DNA of 64,000 nucleotides, from NCBI GenBank assembly GCA_015178975.1, contig WHVD01000036.1, forward strand, positions 310,001-374,000, given 5' to 3'. The translations under genes were made by a program, and so were the position numbers. The stretch's first letter is position 1. Every line of letters starts with the position of its first letter. Under the pieces are notes generated by a model. It saw only the letters and a program-made list of their open reading frames with translations. It made no database searches and had not been told where the DNA came from. Shown piece after piece: positions 60,589 to 64,000 of the stretch. The DNA is from Hysterangium stoloniferum. Lineage: Eukaryota > Basidiomycota > Agaricomycetes > Hysterangiales > Hysterangiaceae.

Positions 60589-60665
60589 GGCCTGATAGCT
60601 CACGGTTTAAGAGCACTAGATATGTAATCCAGACATAGTGGTTACTGGTTCAAATCTAGCTCAAG
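60589..60665 (+). repeat. Third, diverged tRNA-Thr-like copy
   Basis: Acceptor-like GGCCTGA, a canonical D arm GCTC...GAGC, anticodon loop TATGTAA (TGT) and a T arm with GGTTCAAATCTA. It differs from the 212-bp units at many positions and is less decayed in its D arm. Position 33 is again A. Probably tRNA-derived SINE or pseudogene. Confidence 0.55.
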
Positions 60666-60701
60666 CCAATATTTTCACCCCTACTTATGTAATCTTTCAT
60701 T

Positions 60702-61019
60702 CTATAGTATAGTAAGATATCCAAACTTTCCTTTTTCCATGACATCATAATATTTCAAATCACTTAGAGGTCCAAGTAGAAATACACTCACTCGTTGCTG
60801 GCCGCGTGATAACTGGTTGTCCCTTTCTATCACATTCGAGCCGGTGTTCAAACCTTTAGGGGAGCGTTTTCCGGATATATTTTGCGTTGATAGACCAAAA
60901 CTGGCTGCACGCCCTTCATCACGACAACCGCCCGTTATTTTACACAAGCAACCTTGAGATATTACATTAATGTTATATAGTTTGTAAAACTTCCACACAT
61001 GAACACCATCATCGGACAC
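60702..61019 (-). CDS. Hypothetical protein, 105 codons, maybe partial
   Basis: A minus-strand ORF starts MSDDGVHVWKFYKLYNINVI and ends near the boundary where CpG content falls off. I recognise no domain. It contains a Cys pair (GCLCKITGGC) near residue 30. Its end lies within about 20 bp of the repeat-rich block, so it could be an N-terminal exon whose remainder was displaced, or a chance ORF. No intron signal was followed. Confidence 0.3.
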   Translation of the reverse strand: MSDDGVHVWKFYKLYNINVISQGCLCKITGGCRDEGRAASFGLSTQNISGKRSPKGLNTGSNVIERDNQLSRGQQRVSVFLLGPLSDLKYYDVMEKGKFGYLTIL

Positions 61020-61610
61020 AATGAATAATCCACCTTACTGTAACTAGTCGATTTCCTTCAATTTTTTTTCAAAAGGTCAGCTGTTCACGTCGTGTGGCAA
61101 GCAGCAACCAATAAAACACCAGTTCCTGACATTCATATGAGGCACGTCATTCAAATTGTATGCACTCTATGAAGTCACGTTACTAAGTCGCGACCGTTTA
61201 CTTAACATGCCTTATCACGGATATACACTATTTCCACCTATGCTTCCCACCTCATATTGTCGATGCTCATGTACATTCTAGTCGTTACATTGACTAACCA
61301 ACCTAATTAGAGGCGAGCGATGTAGGGTCTTGGGACAGAACGCTCATTGTATTATTTCCGGACAGAAACGCAAGACAAATGGCGTTTGCTGATTGCCGAC
61401 CACCATCCAGGCTTCTATCAGTGACATATTCGAAATATTAGCCTCCAGGTGCCCTGAAATTAAATAATCCCATTACCTCAATGGAAAAGAGCGTCCAAAA
61501 TGGGCCCCATTCGGCGCCCGTGGCTTTCAGAGAACTGCGAACAATATATAAAATACATCTGCGACATCGCCCTACTACTTGTCATCACCCCCTCTTGTTA
61601 CCAAGAACGC
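61020..61610. other. Intergenic region upstream of the zinc-finger gene
   Basis: Normal CpG content, no gene recognised. The stretch lies between divergent ORFs (60702-61019 minus and 61614 plus), so it could hold promoters for both, but no clear TATA or CCAAT box can be assigned. Confidence 0.4.
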
Positions 61611-61613
61611 AAT

Positions 61614-62638
61614 ATGAAGACTTCGCCATCGTACTCCTCATCCCCAAATGGTCGGTCGACACCCCCCACTCCAGAACCCCCCGTTACTGCTCCTGTGCTC
61701 CCAACCTTACCAGAGACTGAACAGCGTGGCTCCGAATCTTCCCTGGATTGATCGGACTGGGGATTGGACGATTCCAATTATACCTCATATCTTCCACGAG
61801 GTGAAGACGATTCGGTGGATATTTTTCGTGAGTTGGTCGAGTCTTGCAATTTCCATAACCATATTTAGTTGTGCATTTAGGTTACTTGAACTTGGCGATG
61901 ATAGAGTCATCACCGGCGTTCCTGTGGAACGCTTGCGCCGATACTCCAATCATCGATCGATCCGATCATGCTAAGAACTCATGCCCACCTCGGCAGACCG
62001 CTCAGCCCAACCCTTCTCCAAACGGAGCTCATATACCGATCAAGCCCTACAACCCAAAGAGAAAAAGGGTGGATGACTATCCTGAGTCTGAGCCGTCAAA
62101 GCGGAAAAAGACGGCAGATGCGCTCACTCCACAGCAACAGCAAGTAACACACGTGGTTACTCCACCTCGTTCCGCCTCTCCAAATCGCGATGCGTTTTGG
62201 TGGTCTTCTGGTCCTCCCCGTCGACAGGCAGCAATAGCAGCCGATGATGCTCTAAGGCAATATCGCACTGAGCTTGTGCCGCATTCTGGGCCCTCCGATG
62301 CTCGCCCGTACCAACCAGCTTCCAGAGCTGGAAAACGACAACGTATTGATGATAATGGTCCTTCCTCCCGACAAGCTGGACCAGAATATCTGCGGAATAA
62401 ACGGCCAAAAATCTGCACTAAGGAGACGCAACGCCGTCAGGAGCGCCATGAAAAGCGGCGTCTCATGTGTAGCGTTTTCATAAGAAGTTTTAGTAGGGAA
62501 AGCGATTTGTATCGTCACCTAACAACAACAAAGCAACACAAGGACCATGCCGATTGTTTTTGTTCGTTTCCCGGATGTAACGCGGTATTCTCTCGCAAAG
62601 ACGCATTTCAGATGCATTGGAATAAATGCCACGGATAG
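61614..62638 (+). CDS. C2H2 zinc-finger protein, possibly damaged at its start
   Basis: Exon 1 is 61614-61827 and exon 2 is 61881-62638, joined across a 53-bp intron (GTGAGT...TTTAG); total 324 codons with the stop. Exon 1 (MKTSPSYSSSPNGRSTPPTP) is Ser/Pro-rich and has one in-frame TGA at 61749-61751 (codon 46), after which the frame continues as SDWGLDDSNYTSYLPRGEDD to the donor. Exon 2 has basic patches (KRKRVDD, SKRKK) that look like nuclear signals, a QQQQ run, and two C-terminal fingers: a degenerate one (CSVFIRSFSRESDLYRHL, second Cys missing) and a complete one, CSFPGCNAVFSRKDAFQMHW followed by NKCH (Cx4Cx12Hx4H). Such proteins are usually DNA-binding transcription factors. The TGA may be real damage, in which case an ATG at 61898 could start a shorter protein. 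Confidence 0.7.
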
Positions 62639-62639
62639 T

Positions 62640-63330
62640 TTAAAGTAACATCTGCGACGTGCGGTCCGTGGAAATGGTTCATATCAATCCAGTGGATTGT
62701 TGGTACGTTGAATTTTCATCCGGTGTCTCTTATATTTCAACTTACATCTATTTTCCATCAAGACAATCAACTCACACCATCACACGGCCTCAAGAATCTA
62801 TGCTTCCTGTCATTCATACATGTAGATTCCTGTTCCTCATTTTGTATTTTTTTTTGTTTCCTCACATTTTATCATCATTTCCCTTGTACGTTGGTACATA
62901 GTCTAATTACATCCATCTAAAATTAAAATGCACTGAACGCCTCCAGTGAGAATATAAACTCGATTTATAACAACGGTAACGTCTGTTTCCACGCAAGAAC
63001 ATCTGGACTGAAAGCTTCTGAAGCGAACTAGGGCCGTTTTTCCATTAGGGTGAAACATCACGATACTCTGGAAATCTATCGCAAAAAATAGTAGTCTCTA
63101 TACTTCATTCTTTTCATTGTAATAAATATCGGTCAACATCCTGTATATGACATAACATTTACCCTTTGAAAAACTGATTGGCGAACCTATGGAGATAGAC
63201 TTTCGGACGATCGATATACGCATAATTAAGGCTGGGCGTGGCCGATTCAATTCATTTTTAGCATTGGCCTCAAAGTATGCCATCAACTTGGTCTTGGAAT
63301 GATAGGCACCATCCAAAGCCTATTCCAGAC
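62640..63330. other. Intergenic region with one possible 3' exon
   Basis: A minus-strand ORF at 63098-63316 (MDGAYHSKTKLMAYFEANAK) is open across normal-CpG DNA and ends next to a Helitron fragment at about 63335. It may be a terminal exon of a host gene cut by that element. I recognise no domain. No other gene is seen. Confidence 0.35.
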
Positions 63331-63339
63331 CCTCCATGC

Positions 63340-64000
63340 TAACAAGGATAACTAACTGTTTATTCTCTAAATGCAGAGAGGGCTATGATGGCAGGTATGT
63401 ATCTCATGTTCCAAAAGTCTCCACAAGGCTTCATGTACACTGATATAGTGGGCATCAATATATTGCTGAATTTCATCCTGGTTCTTTCCAAACTCCATTG
63501 TTGTAAAATCATGTCCTTTGTATATTAAAAGTCATCTTAACATTGATATGACATCCCAGAATGAGAAGAAAGGTAGCACAGTAAGGGACAACATTTCAAT
63601 TGTCCAGATCATGACCTCTGACTTTATGTGGTCTGCCATCATTTCTATGGCAGTACATTGAATAGCCATCTTTATGAATACTTGTAGATTCATGAAAGAG
63701 CTTGGGAAAATACTTTGTGCACTTGTTATCTTTGATACATATTTCACCACAGACATGAGGCATGAGCTCAGATACCAACTCGTAAAGCTTTGGGTACTTC
63801 TCTTGATCTGGAAACTCTGCCAGATATCATAGAATCAATTTCTGCAGGAGTCCAAAGTTTTTCCCCTCTTTCAAATCATATGAACAATGTATTTGAGGTA
63901 GTCCACACTTCTGAAATTCAATGGTATGGATACAGACAACTGTTCTGCCAAGGATATTTTTCTTTATAATAAGGTGAAGCAAGTGTGCCTTTTCAATGCA
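63340..64000 (-). mobile_element. Helitron Rep/helicase fragment, runs off the window
   Basis: Minus-strand translation contains a HTIEFQKCGLPQIHCSYDL stretch, AEFPDQEKYPKLYELVSELM, then ICIKDNKCTKYFPKLFHEST and YCHRNDGRPHKVRGHDLDN, ending with VVPYCATFLLILGCHINV. These match the Rep catalytic region of Helitrons (HxH-like 'GLPHxH', 'KCTKxFPKxF', 'YRRRxDGR', 'WVVPYNxxLLxxxxxHINVE'). The second histidine of the HUH-like pair is kept but its spacing is altered, and stops interrupt the frame. CpG-poor and old. Confidence 0.85.

Overview
This window looks like a transposon-rich stretch of a filamentous basidiomycete genome, most likely an Agaricomycete; I cannot name the species. Evidence: host-like genes with 47-67 bp GT-AG introns, a basidiomycete-style protein kinase family, fungal APH-family genes, and a mix of copia, gypsy, Tad1-like LINE, Helitron, hAT and MULE elements. 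There are no prokaryotic features. Introns and exons were read by eye from splice-site matches and frame continuity, so edges of multi-exon genes are approximate unless stated.

Base composition is a mosaic. Blocks with ordinary CpG content (about 1.6-10.1, 16.3-18.6, 20.5-30.2, 34.4-37.7, 41.8-44.8, 47.8-53.0 and 60.7-63.3 kb) hold nearly all host-like genes. Other blocks (about 0-1.5, 10.2-16.3, 18.7-20.5, 44.9-47.7, 53.0-60.7 and 63.3-64 kb) are CpG-poor and made of old transposons, as expected after cytosine methylation and decay.

Layout. 0-10 kb: a charged protein with duplicated mini-exons (4.4 kb), a decayed proline iminopeptidase (7.4-8.3 kb) and a single-span membrane protein with C-terminal repeats (8.5-9.2 kb). 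10-20 kb: Helitron remnants, a foldback element split by a solo LTR, a second older solo LTR of the same family, a Pro/Gln-rich broken ORF, a degenerate satellite and a kinase fragment. 20-36 kb: two members of a PD-(D/E)XK nuclease-like family (21.0-22.3 and 29.5-30.3 kb) and two kinase-like genes (24.0-25.2 and 35.0-36.3 kb), interleaved with two broken copia elements. 37.8-41.8 kb: a broken gypsy element. 41.8-43.0 and 48.1-53.0 kb: two copies of an APH-type phosphotransferase gene, one cut at its 3' end beside the gypsy fragment, the other split near its N-terminus by a MULE with clear terminal inverted repeats and a 10-bp target duplication. 44.9-47.7 kb: hAT and Helitron remnants. 53-60.7 kb: copia and LINE remnants and long gene-free CpG-poor DNA with tRNA-like repeats. 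61.6-62.6 kb: a C2H2 zinc-finger gene. 63.3-64 kb: another Helitron remnant.

The most unusual content is the 20-36 kb block, where nuclease-like and kinase-like gene families were copied, truncated and interleaved with transposons. The kinase at 24.0-25.2 kb reads through as a complete 347-residue protein in three exons. I propose a joint role only as an inference: such gene pairs in transposon-rich DNA recall eukaryotic effector-type families, but nothing here shows function.
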